From Aulostomus chinensis (Eukaryota; Chordata; Actinopteri; Syngnathiformes; Aulostomidae): a stretch of DNA of 64,000 bases. Below the pieces are notes generated by a model. That model saw only the letters and a list, made by a program, of their open reading frames with translations, was not told the origin of the DNA and did no database searches. The stretch spans positions 5,141,501 through 5,205,500 of the forward strand of contig JBBMOA010000018.1 of NCBI GenBank assembly GCA_037954235.1, given 5' to 3'. The translations under genes were made by a program, and so were the position numbers. Positions 49,701-61,200 of the stretch are shown piece by piece. Position 1 is the stretch's first letter. Every line of letters starts with the position of its first letter.

Positions 49701-52700
49701 CTGCCTTGAGCTTTCTCTGTGTGTCTGTCTGACATGGTTGAGTGTGAGTTGGCTGAAGCGTTGTCATGCTGCACCAGTGAGACGGGGATCTTCTGCCTTA
49801 ACACGAAAGCGAAAAACATAAAATACTTTGTTTGCATGGCACTGAGCTGAAACATGAGGTGATATTCACTGGAACATAACTCCAAAGGCTGTAATATATC
49901 TTACGTTCTCGCTCCAAAGTTCATCACGTATCCATGAAGTAACCGTCTTCTTCATTAATATTTCTTGATTGGCTAAATGCTAATTGTTATTAGGGTGCAG
50001 ATAAGGCGCGATCCCAGCTGCTGATTGTAGATCGCGGGTTTGATCCCATCTCGCCGATTCTACACGAGCTGACCTTCCAGGCGATGGTCTACGATTTGCT
50101 GGATATCAAACAGGATATCTATACGTGAGTATTTATGTTAAGATGCTGTTCGTTTGCTTTCCTTGGCCTTTTAATTTTTTTAAGAAACCATTTGCATACT
50201 CATCTGCTTGGTACGCACACACTTGTTTGATTTTTTGAAGTTATCAGACATCTGGCATTGGGGTTGCAAAAGAGAGAGAGGTTCTGTTGGATGAAGATGA
50301 TGAGCTCTGGGTTCAGCTCAGACATATGCACATAGCAGATGTCAACAAGTACGTCGATCTCCTTAAGTTATGCTCAGTTCTTCCGTGAATCTGTATATTT
50401 TACCTAAAAACATAGACCTCACCCTCCATAATTTAAAAAAAAACAAAAATTTCATTGAATGCACTCCAGCACAAAGTTCAAATTAATAATGATTTTCCAA
50501 ATTTGCTGCTGCAGAAAAGTTTCAGAGCTTCTTCGCACCTTTTGTGAGAGCAAGCGAATGTGCACGGACAACGTAAGTGTTCATGTCAGCGATACAACAT
50601 GAAGACTAGTTTTTATTGCGATGCGTTGTCAATAACAGTGTTTTCCCCTTCAGGCCAACATCAAGGACCTGTCTCAGATGTTAAAGAAGATGCCACAGTA
50701 TCAGAAAGAGCTGAGCATGGTGAGTCGGAGGAAGATGAGCCGGCTGGATAACTTGTTGTGCTTCCAGTCACGATCTTTAACGTGTGAAGAGTTAACCGCC
50801 TTCACTGACCGTGATAAACACTGTCATTTGGCGAATAATGTGAACTGTGTTGGAGTTGGGATCATATCGTGACCAGCGATTGATTCATGCTGCATTATTG
50901 CACACTGAATTTTTATTTCCCTCACAGTACTCGACTCACTTGCACCTGGCTGACGCTTGTATGAAGAAATTTAAGGCGTCTCTTGATAAGCTTTGTGAAG
51001 TGGAACAGGTCAGTACACAACTGAGATTAATTGTGTGTAGTTAACTCAGAATTCAGAGGAAGCCAACAGCATTCCTTTTTGTTCCAACATCTTCGTAGTG
51101 TTTAAAATCCCCCATCCTGGCCAACACGCGTTTCCCTTGTTCCTACAGTTGAATGAGTTTCTGTGGGGAATGATGTTATGTGCAGGGTTTGACACTAGAG
51201 GGCAGTTTCCAATTGCCTTGATTTAAAAACTTCATTTTCCTCTGCGCTCACTGAACGTTTGGAAGTGTGATGTGGAAAATTGAATCCCCCAGTTCAACAA
51301 AACTCACATTGAAGTAGGAGACATTTTGATTCGCAGTAGTTCAGTTTTGGAAATAAAATGGAGTTATATTTCCATATACGGCGGAATTTCAAATGAGGGA
51401 GACCAACGTTTTTGGAGGCATTTTAAAGATTTTAAGGTTGTAATGAACTCTAAGATCCTCAGATTTCAGTCCTAAGAACCGTTTTCCCTGGAACCAAAAC
51501 GGTTCCTTCGGGACCTTGTAGTCTGCATTTTGACTGGAGTCTGAATTAGTCTGCTGGCGTGAGAAAAAGCTCTCCACTTAGTTGTGGGTGGTTGTTTGTA
51601 ATTCCTGTTGGATGTTTTCTTCAACATAAACTGCTAGCGAGACCCAGTTTGCCGTTTTTAAGCGTTCCTGTTACTTTGCTCCCTGATGTTTTGTGATATT
51701 TGAGTGATGGTGTTTATTTGTAATGTGTTGGTGGGACATCCCTGCAGCGCCTGAGTAGGTCAAGACAAAATTTGCCTTTAACAAATATGCATTTGAGTTT
51801 GATTAATTGTGCGGCCCCGTTGTTCAGAGGAAAAACATCCGCCTCCATAATTCTTGGAACATCCCGAAGAACCATCTTTGGGGGGGATAGAATATTGTCC
51901 CCGGAACTACATTGAGACCCGGCTTCTGTGGTTATAGTAAAGGGAGTTCCTCTCTCCGGATCTAAGTTCCCATGGCTGAAAATGGGCTTAATATATTCTC
52001 TTTCTGTAAACAAATGGCAAGCATTATAGGATTTATAAGACTACTTTTTGGAGTACCAGTTCACCACAACATTCTGCGGTAGGCGTGCCTATGTATTGTT
52101 GAAAGTATAAATATAAATATGATAATGGACTCCTGATCCTTCAATAGAAAAGCGGCCTCCTATGACCACGAGGCCTCTTCTTTGAAACTGTAAGCTTGTA
52201 TGTGTCACCAGTCTGTCAGTTGTTTTATTACAAGGGATCAACTAATGTCACTGACAGTAAGTATCCTAGAAAGAATGTCTGATATGGAATTACTCCGTCC
52301 CATTTAACACACTAAGTGAGCGTGACAGGATAGCGTACTTATTTATTTATAGCTCCTCTGGAATTCAAATACCTCTGGCATGATCTGGTAATATTAAATG
52401 GAGAATAGTAATCATAATATTGCATAAGAGGCTTGGGGCAGGACGTCACCATCCACATATGTACGGAAACGCGGAAGGAGCAGTTATGTCATGGCTGAGT
52501 GTTAAGACTAATAACACAAACGCGTACCTCTGGGTAATGTAGAAATCCTCCCAGGCTGATGTTGGCCGGCTTTCTATGGAGGATGGGATAGCGCCTCCGC
52601 CCAGACTGCTGTCAGGCCCTAATGTGTTGTTGGGATGTGCCAGACATGCCTCTCCTCCCGCAGGGCATGTACGCTACTATCTGGTCCTGGATCAAATAAG

Positions 52701-53672
52701 CCACAACCACTTGTGAAATGATAAGTGCATGCATGGTTGCGGCATTATGAGATTCAAGTGTTGATGGGGCCTTTTTGTACGAGGGTACAACTCAACTGCA
52801 TTAATGGATTGTCAGCGTGTCTGAAAGCTGCCTCCTGAATCCAACTGGCTTGTTTTGGCTCGGAAGATGGATAATGACAGCCAAAGTCTCTGACCGCAGA
52901 CATGTAATATGTGTCTTGCATTGTTTGGGTAACCAAACACAAATAGAAACACCTACCCCTTCTATCTTTTCCTGCATTTGCTTTTGTTGCTGATTGGCCC
53001 CAGCCGGGATCAGTCCAACCTCATCATAAAGCTTAGCATGGCTTTGGAGAGGTCACACAGTGCCCAGGATTGCATTTAAAGGGAAATCCCAAAACTCGCC
53101 CTAAGTATAAAAGCTCATGTTAATTAGCTAACATTTATTATTTCAAGATGGTTACTGGGCCACAAATGCAACAGTCTCGATGCTGACTGAGTTTTATAGG
53201 GCAGCGTCTTGCGTTGATGTTTTTACATTGAGAATGTGTCATTTGTGAAGATCCGTTTGTGACGACAGCATCAACTAGGGATCCAGTGATGGTGACGGCA
53301 GCATAGCAACCTCTAAACCCCAGTGGTGACAAGGAGCAGCTTGAAATGGGTTGAGAAGCAGCAGGCGCGAACTGCTGGTACAAAAGGCAGAGTGAAAGCA
53401 GAATTTTTTTTTTTTTTCTTCTGAATGCTCCCCTGCACTTAAGTTGCCGGGTGGACGTCATCCTGTGTCGGTGTGTATCGATACCAGTCAGTGGTTAATC
53501 CCCAGTGTCCCCCACAGGACTTGGCCATGGGTTCAAACGCAGATGGGGTACCGCTGAAAGATGCCATGAAGAGCATAGTTCCTGTGCTCCTCAACAATGA
53601 GATCGAGGCCCACGACAAAATCCGGATCATCCTGCTGTACATATTCCATAAGAAAAAAGGTGGGCTCTCGTC

Positions 53673-53713
<41 letters not shown>

Positions 53714-56407
53714 AGTTTTCCTTAAAGAGTTTGATTATCTGTCCAGGCATTGGGCAGGAGAACCTTTCCAAGCTCATCCAGCACGCAAACATCCAGGCAG
53801 ACAGCAACATCATCACCAACCTGCAGAACCTGGGCTGTAACATCATAGATGGGGTACATTTCTGAGTTGTAACTTCTCTGTGGCTACGTTCACGTGGTGC
53901 TCCGGCACGTTTTTGCCACAGTGTTGAGTGATTAACTACGCCGCGTTGTTTTTCAGGGTCAAAATGCTGGTAAAGTGTTGCCAGAGCGGAAAGAGCGCAC
54001 GGAGAGCACATACCAGCTTTCTAGATGGGCACCCATCATCAAAGACATCATGGAGGTGATGAGGTCAAAGTGAAGTTCCCGATGTTTCTGCTCTCCTGTT
54101 GTTGTTTTGTTTTGTTTTTTTTCAAAACTTTTTTGGGGGGGGGGGGGGGGTTTGCAGTTGTATACATTTTTATACACTTTCCTCTACGGAGGGTCAAGTA
54201 TGCATAATTATCTTTTAGAAAAACAACAGAAAAATAGTCCTTGAAGGAATGCTGCATACACAAACAGCGTGTGTGAAACTAGAACCACCACAGTAAAATA
54301 GATGACTTAATTAAAAGAAAATAGGACTAAGACAGAAATAACTTAATAACTTAAAAAGGAAATAGAACAATATATCAAAAAAAAAATCAAACAACACCAA
54401 AAAAAAAAGAGAGAAAAAACACACAAGCACATCAGCCAAGCGACAGTGAACTGCAATCGTGACAACAGCAGACATCCCAAGTCAGAGTGCTGACCTGCGA
54501 CCTTCATTACAACAGACATAACATGTGGGCTTCACCAAGCTGCTTTAGTCCTGTCAGTCGGGGGTGAGAGGAAGAGCTGTCTTCTTGATGAACTGAAGGA
54601 ATGGACCTCAGAAGGTCACAACTTTACTAGAGCGACCAGTTAAAGACAGTCTGATTTTTTTTTCCAACTTAAGAAAATAAAGGGGTGTCTCTAATCCAGC
54701 GGGCGTGACAGGGCAGTATGTTTGACTTCCAGTTGTTTGCAATTAATCGTCTGGCTAACAGAGTAGCAAAGGCAAGCACATCCTTTTTGGACTGAACTAA
54801 GGGAGTGGGGAGCAACCCCAAAAAGTGCACACAGAGCATTTGGCTTTATTTTTTCCCCCAACTACTACCTAGAGTGTTAAAAGTCTCATTCCAGTAGTTC
54901 CATTGAGGTGGACAGTGCCAGAGCGTGCGTCTCAAGTGCGCAGGAGATTGTTGACACCTATCACAAGTTGCAGTGAAACCATCATAAACCCTGGCCAGTC
55001 CAGCCTTAGTATTATAAGTACGGCGTACATTTTTACACTGAATAAGACTGCGTCTCATCCAAATAGAAGATTTATGTACACGTCTCAAAATCAGTCCAAC
55101 TTTCTCTGATGACGCCCCCCCCCCCCTTTTATCTGAAAGGTGCTGAAAAGTAGCAAAATCATTATTAATGTAGAGGTCTTTAGAGTTCTCCAGCTCCCCC
55201 CCCCCCCCCTCTGTTTTCATACTTTGTTTCTGTGCCTCAGAATGCCATAGAGGACAAACTGGACCGAAAGCTGTGGCCATTCATCTCTGATCCTGCTCCC
55301 ATCAACACCACTCAGACAGCAGTCAGGTGGGTGCGGGAACCATTTCCTCTCGAGCACAATGAGCATAGTATTTAAGAAATCAACCTTTGGTCATGGGTCA
55401 GAAATGTATTCGATAGCAAGGGATTTTTCCAACGCTCTAAGCACATTTCATTATTATTTTTTATTTTGGGGTATCTTTAGCTACACAAATATCAACTGGG
55501 TTGACAGATTTTTGTTTTTGTTTTTGTTTTTTTTTGCGAAATTGAAAGCTTTTATCCCTGTAACTAAGTCCTAGACAGGCTTTTGACAAAGTCAGTCAGT
55601 CAGAGTCAGAAGGGGAAATTAAGCCAGTTTTGCTCAGAATAGTCTCTAATCCCTCAGGGAATTCCCATAGCCATGATGCTGCTCACGTCAACGACTCGGA
55701 CGGTCCTGGATTCACACATAATCTGCATAATGCACAATGCCTGTGCCCTTCCTGCTGAGCAAAGTGCGGAATTAAAACTGAGTAGTTATTAATATTAACA
55801 CTTTGAATGGGTTAACGTTGGTTTCGGAGGCTTTCCTCTGCTGCTGAATCTTCTCAGAAGGCTTTAGTCCCTACTTTTACACAGTTTATTTTTATCATTC
55901 AACCTCCACAGTCAATTACTTGTTCATACTATTTCCAAAAGAAAAGCCTCACTTGGACGAGTCGTTGTTATTCTTTATCGATCGACTGGCGTTGTCACCT
56001 TTTCTTGCTGCCCAGTCACTGTTTGAATTCTTTTACAGCAGTGCACGTTTTGGACACTGGCACAAAAACAAATCCCCAACAGAATACCGCTCAGGCCCTC
56101 GGCTCATTATTTTTGTCATCGGCGGGGTGACCCACTCGGAGATGCGCTCCGCTTATGAAGTCACTCGAACCACCGATGGGAAATGGGAAGTGCTGATTGG
56201 TAAGCTATTTCCGTCGGGAAGCAACGCCGTGTTTGCACTTGCGTTGTCCTAAAAATGAAACTTTCACAGGGTTTGCCGTTTTTTTTTGTTTTTGTTTTTT
56301 TCATCAAGTTAACTTTCTCTCTGACAGGGTCGTCTCACATCCTGACTCCAACCAGCTTCCTAAATGATCTTAAGAGTCTGGACCAAGTTCCCAATCCTGA
56401 TTGTTAG
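46703..56407 (+). CDS. stxbp2: STXBP2 (Munc18-2), Sec1/Munc18 syntaxin-binding protein
   Basis: Nineteen coding exons: 46703-46739, 47865-47914, 47989-48070, 48220-48296, 48400-48475, 48627-48730, 49004-49152, 49243-49327, 49994-50124, 50241-50348, 50515-50572, 50654-50719, 50928-51008, 53518-53659, 53747-53853, 53957-54055, 55241-55326, 56039-56199 and 56328-56407. All junctions fit in phase and give 592 residues (human 593). The protein clasps syntaxin and SNARE bundles and is required for granule exocytosis in secretory and blood cells. The start MAPSGLKAVVGEKIL is identical in kind to mammalian Munc18. Domain 1 includes ILSSCCKMSDILAEG and the later domains include LLIVDRGFDPISPILHELTF and STHLHLADACMKKFK. 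The C-terminus has SARFGHWHKNKSPTEYRSGP and SSHILTPTSFL. Paralogues STXBP1 and STXBP3 are less likely: the tail and the pet100/pcp2 neighbours favour STXBP2. Confidence 0.95.
48140..48187 (+). mobile_element. short L2-type tail fragment
   Basis: The phrase AGCGGTAGAAAATGGATGG followed by further ATGG units is the last part of the same tail seen at 31360-31412. It lies in the stxbp2 intron between 48071 and 48219 and carries no further element sequence. Confidence 0.55.
51009..53517 (+). other. long intron of stxbp2
   Basis: This 2.5 kb intron separates the exon ending in CEVEQ from the one starting DLAMGS. I see no exon, RNA gene or recognisable element in it. Confidence 0.6.
53682..53711. 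repeat. GT microsatellite in a short stxbp2 intron
   Basis: The 87-base intron 53660-53746 consists largely of GT units. Confidence 0.9.
54540..55140 (-). mobile_element. L1-like LINE ORF2 C-terminal fragment
   Basis: The element lies antisense in the stxbp2 intron 54056-55240. The minus strand encodes CDRCQQSPAHL, then TLWHCPPQWNYWNETFNTLG, then LFGVAP, then VLAFATLLARRLIANWKSN and RWIRD. This is the order of the zinc-knuckle-like end of fish L1 ORF2 proteins: the Cys/His pattern, the FW/YW-I-F-L motif and then the ARR-I-WK stretch. Frames are broken and the reverse transcriptase core is absent, so it is a dead 3' fragment. Confidence 0.8.
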
Positions 56408-58262
56408 ATCTTTCCACCCAGAATAAAAGTTTATTAGCAGCAGCCTGAAGTGAAACATGAAAAGACATTTTAGATCCAGATAGACGGGGAATATTTTGAC
56501 GCTTTATTTTATTTCAGAATATTCTTTTTATGTTGTTTTTTTTTTTTTTTGGTGAAATTAGTTGCATACTTCTACGATTTAATTAGTGTTGAAAATATTT
56601 AATTTGAAGGTAGACATTAGTGTTTTGATTATCATATCATTTTGGTCACTATATATTAGATTTCCTTAGGTTTTTGTTTTTTTAAGTACAAATTTTCATC
56701 ACCCCCGCAAAACTGGGTCATCTCACCATAAAAACGTTAAAAAATCTAATTTAGATGTACGTTATACGAATCATCATTCATGTATGTAACTTTATATCCA
56801 GGAGTATTGTGTGACAAATGTGTAATCTTTGTTAGATGCCCGGCAGATTCAGTTGTCTGTCTCAACTGTCTCGTGAAATCTTGCACATTTAATATTTATT
56901 TGTATTGCTGGGAGAAACTGCGGTGGCTGTTTGTTTCTTTGTTGTTAAAATGAGAAATAAAAGAAACATAATATTCACTGGAAACCGTGTTTGAAGTCAA
57001 AATGTCCAATCAAGGTGCACCCACTGACTTTCTTTTCAGCTTCCGATCAAATCGCAAATTAGAGAACGAATTTCTTTTCTTTTCTTTTTTGATTTTTGAA
57101 GTCACCCAGGAGATGTGCTGGCTTTTCCTCCTCTTTGGGAGAACACGTGGAAAAGAACTGCGTCTGCCGGAGAGCTCCAGTTTGTCCTTAATTTGAGTGA
57201 AGCTACCCTCTTGAGCCCATAGAGTTGCTCTCTATAAAACACATTCACGGTTCACCCGTTTCTCCTCTGTCAGGATGTTTAAGAAACTGTGGAGCATTTA
57301 ACCACCAAAAAAAAAGAAATAGAGGAAATGATGTTCTTGGTGCGAAGTGTAATTTTTTTTTTTACATTTTACTGCATGTTCTGCCCCCCCAAAAAATCTC
57401 AATACTACAACAAATCCAGCTTTGAATTTTGTAATTTTAAAACAACGTTAAAGTTAGACATGCACAAATAGGGTTTATTTTCCAAATAAAAGGATTACAT
57501 AATAAAAGATTTTTTTTTAAAAAGTGGGGAAAGGAAGAATGTATAAAAAATAAAAACACTGATCACTTTAAATTCTGATCGTGAATAAATCCAAGTTTGT
57601 TTTTAAAGACGGCTTCCAGGGATGCAGTCCTTAAGACGCGTCATCAACAATTCTGGGTACCGTGAGTGAAAATGGCTTCTCTATTTTAAGTAGAGGGCAA
57701 GTTTACACACGAGCACCAACGCACGTTACACTTTAAAGGCGTCGCTGGCATTCAAAAGTCATGTGCATCATAAATACATCATCATCAGAAGAGACGGCGG
57801 TTGACGTTAATCTCAGTACTTCCCCATCACTGACATATGCCCACTGCGTCTCGATAATGACAAAGGCTTCAAAATGCAAACATGAACTTTGAATACAGTG
57901 TTGAGTCAAAAGGGAGAATATACACCTAACCGTGAAAAAGATCATCCCCCTCCATGCTGAGGATTATGTTCTCATCTGGGATTACAGATGGTAATATTAA
58001 GAACAGGACATTGACTGGGGTCTTAATGGGGATGGGTTAATACTCCGGACTTAACTCTATTTAAAAGCCTTCTACCAAGCTGTATCTCGTAGGCATTCGG
58101 AGGTAACATCAAGACGGAGCATATTTTTACCCACCTCGCACATCAGTTCCCCTCACCGCACACTGAATGGGGCCCCCTTCAACCACAGGAAGAACTTTGG
58201 TGGAACTTTGTTAACTTTTTAATGCTCGTCACGTCGTAGTCGGGGACCTTTTTTGTGTTGTG
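56408..58262 (+). other. stxbp2 3'UTR and spacer to the pcp2-like gene
   Basis: AATAAA signals at 56422-56427 and 56956-56961 give short and longer possible 3' ends for stxbp2. The rest is AT-rich with poly-T and poly-A runs. The promoter of the pcp2-like gene should lie near 58.1-58.26 kb, but I see no clear core element. Confidence 0.5.
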
Positions 58263-61200
58263 ATGGCAGCGGCTGAAATGGAAGCTTCAGACGCGGTACT
58301 GGTAAGACCGTCCGTTGCAAAATATCATCTTGTGATACTTCAAAAATGTGTACGGTCTGATGATCTGTTCATGCCATATTTTACCATCCAACAAGAGGCG
58401 GCAAAAAATATGTGAAGTTACGCGTGTATGCTTCTTTCTCTCTGACGCACCTTTCATTATATTTGTGATTTTCTGTTGTAGGTTACCTGAAGATTATATT
58501 TACATTGATCCCCATCAAAACTTTTGCTAGATTCTGAAAATATAAGTTTAGTCCACCGTATAAGTTCTGGCAGTTCAATAGTATTTGCCTGTTTTTTTTG
58601 GACCATGTTATACAGGAGAACCCTGAACAAGAGCAGATCCTCGACATCATGAGTTACACCCAGCGTGGACGCATGGATGATCAGCGTTGCACCCTGAGTC
58701 CCTCTGGAACTGCCAGAACCTCCCATACAGGTCGTTGCCATAGTTACAAATGCAGCCTTTTATACTATATGTGTTGCTCTAAATGTATTAATTATTCCAC
58801 CCCGCATCCCTCCAGGTTCAAACAGTAAAGGGGTCTTGAGTAGCTTTGACAGCGTGCCAGCGACAAACACCAAGGTACTTCACCTTTAAAAGCTCTAAAA
58901 AGCGCCTGGCAACGGGGTGTCATGAGTCAATCTGTGACTCCAGAATGTGATTGTTTTCCTCAGGAGCGAAAAAGTAATTACCACCATGGCTCTGCACCTC
59001 ATATCTCTGTGACAGAGAGTACCCCGGACATGAACAGGAGGCTGCTCACAGTACCAGTCCACCAGCTACACGTCCCGTCTGAGGATGACCTCTCTCTAAA
59101 GGTATGTTCTGTTCCACTGCGTCATGGTGGTCGTGTTCCAGATTTTTTTTAAATTTTTTTTTTGGTTTCATTTGGCGTTATTGAATGTTGATTATCCTTA
59201 TTTTGGGGCACGTGTTTACCGCACTCTTTTTTTTCAAATAGTCAGAGTCACCTGACGAACAAATAAAGTTCATGAATCTCATCAGCCACTGCCAGCGTGG
59301 ACGCATGGATGATCAGTGCTGTTCCCTGGATCCGTCCCAGAGCGCTCCGTGCACCCCCAAACACACGGACAGAAAGCAAGCTGCGAGTTTACTAACCACA
59401 GGTGACCGATGAACCCACCGTATTTCATCAGTCTCCTAAAACTTCTGTGGAGTTACTTCCCGCCATTTCTCCCTGACAGTTCCATCTTCAGACGCATTTG
59501 CTTTTTCATTGTTAAAGTTCAGGATCTACACTGTCAGTTGACTAGTGCACGCTCTCATCTTCCAGGTTCGGATTCTGAAATGTTCTTCAGCCTCTTGGCC
59601 AACACTCAGAGCCAACGGCTTGATGACCAGCGGGTATCTCTTCCCTCACTGCCTGGATTACAGAGTGAAAGTCCTAAATCGGCAGGCGGGGGAGATTCAA
59701 GCTACTTGTGTTACATGGTCTCGAAAGTTCAGGTTAGTCTGTCCCAGCTTTTTGTATTCAAGTAGCAGAATACTTCAATTGGTTCTTTGACCACAGTGGA
59801 TAACAAGTGCTTTAAATGTTGCTCATATTAAAACTATAGTGAAAACAGAGTACATCAATTTGCCAAATGCCACAAAATCACAGCCAGTAGTTTCACTCCT
59901 CCTCCTTTTTCCGACCGTGTGTTGCTTTAAAATGATTTACTTTAAGAACAGCTCACAAGGAACGTTTTCTGGTGTACTGGCTGAGCAGCCACACGTCATT
60001 TGTAAAAGTCAACTCAAGGATCCGCCATCTTTCCCAGATTGAACTTTCATGTAAAAGATGTTCCTTCAACAGCTGAGAAATGTTCTGATTTCTTTTTGCA
60101 GGGTTCTAGAATGGACGACCAGAGGTGCTCGCTGCCCCAGCTCGTAACCCCGGATACAGACTCTTCGTCACTAAAGGACATGCCTGTGTCGGGTGTTGGC
60201 CCTCCGCGTTCGGCCTCCTTCAGCCCAGGCTCGGACATAGAACGGCCAAAGAGCAAAGAAAAAAAGGTACGTATGCAACAGTCACAGATTTTTATGAGGG
60301 CAGCAAAGGTGCATTGATTGATTTGATCATGCTCAGTACTCTAACAGCAGCGATGCACACTTCTTTGTTTTGTTTTGGATTTTTTTACTACCCAGGTTTT
60401 GACTGAAACTGAACAGGACAGTTTTCTTAACTTGATGAGTCACGCCCAGCGTGGACGAATGGATGAACAGCGATGTGTCTTAAATCCTAGCCCCAGTCCC
60501 AAACGCAAGCCCACTCAGAGGCCAGAGCCCAACGGTTAGAGCCCTAATGTTTATTGTTGTACATGTTTATTTTTTCATTTATATATTTGTTTTTTTACTG
60601 CAGCGATGTAATTATTCAGTTGTCTTCTCATGTAATAATCATCAAATTGTACTACATAACTACTACGCCTCTCTTTTTAGTCCCAGGTGCAGAGTCTGAA
60701 AAGTTTTTCAGTCTGCTGGCCAATTCTCAGGGCCGACGGCTTGATGATCAGCGAGTGAGTCTTCCCTCGTTGCCAGGGATACAGAATGGAGGCACATCAG
60801 CTGCTACAGAGAAAGACGCAAGCTACTTGTGTTACATGGTCTCCAAAGTCCAGGTTAGATTCTATACGTAGCACATTTTCACACATCATTTCAAGTGTGG
60901 AATACATTAACTCAGTCCTGCCAGCTTCTTTCAAAACAACATAGCTGCAGTGACTCCTATTTTCGCATCAACAGGGCTCAAGGATGGATGAACAAAGATG
61001 TTCTGCACCCCAAATCCTCCAGAATGTAGGTACCCCTCATAATCAGCGCAAAGATCAAGCTGTACCATCCGATAAATCTCCGAGGAGGTCAGGCTCCCTA
61101 AACCGGGACAAAACTGACCAACATCAGCAGGTGAGACACAATCACTGATCACGGCTCATAGTTCTGCTCATATTTTAGTCTTTGCTGTTTTCACTTGGTT

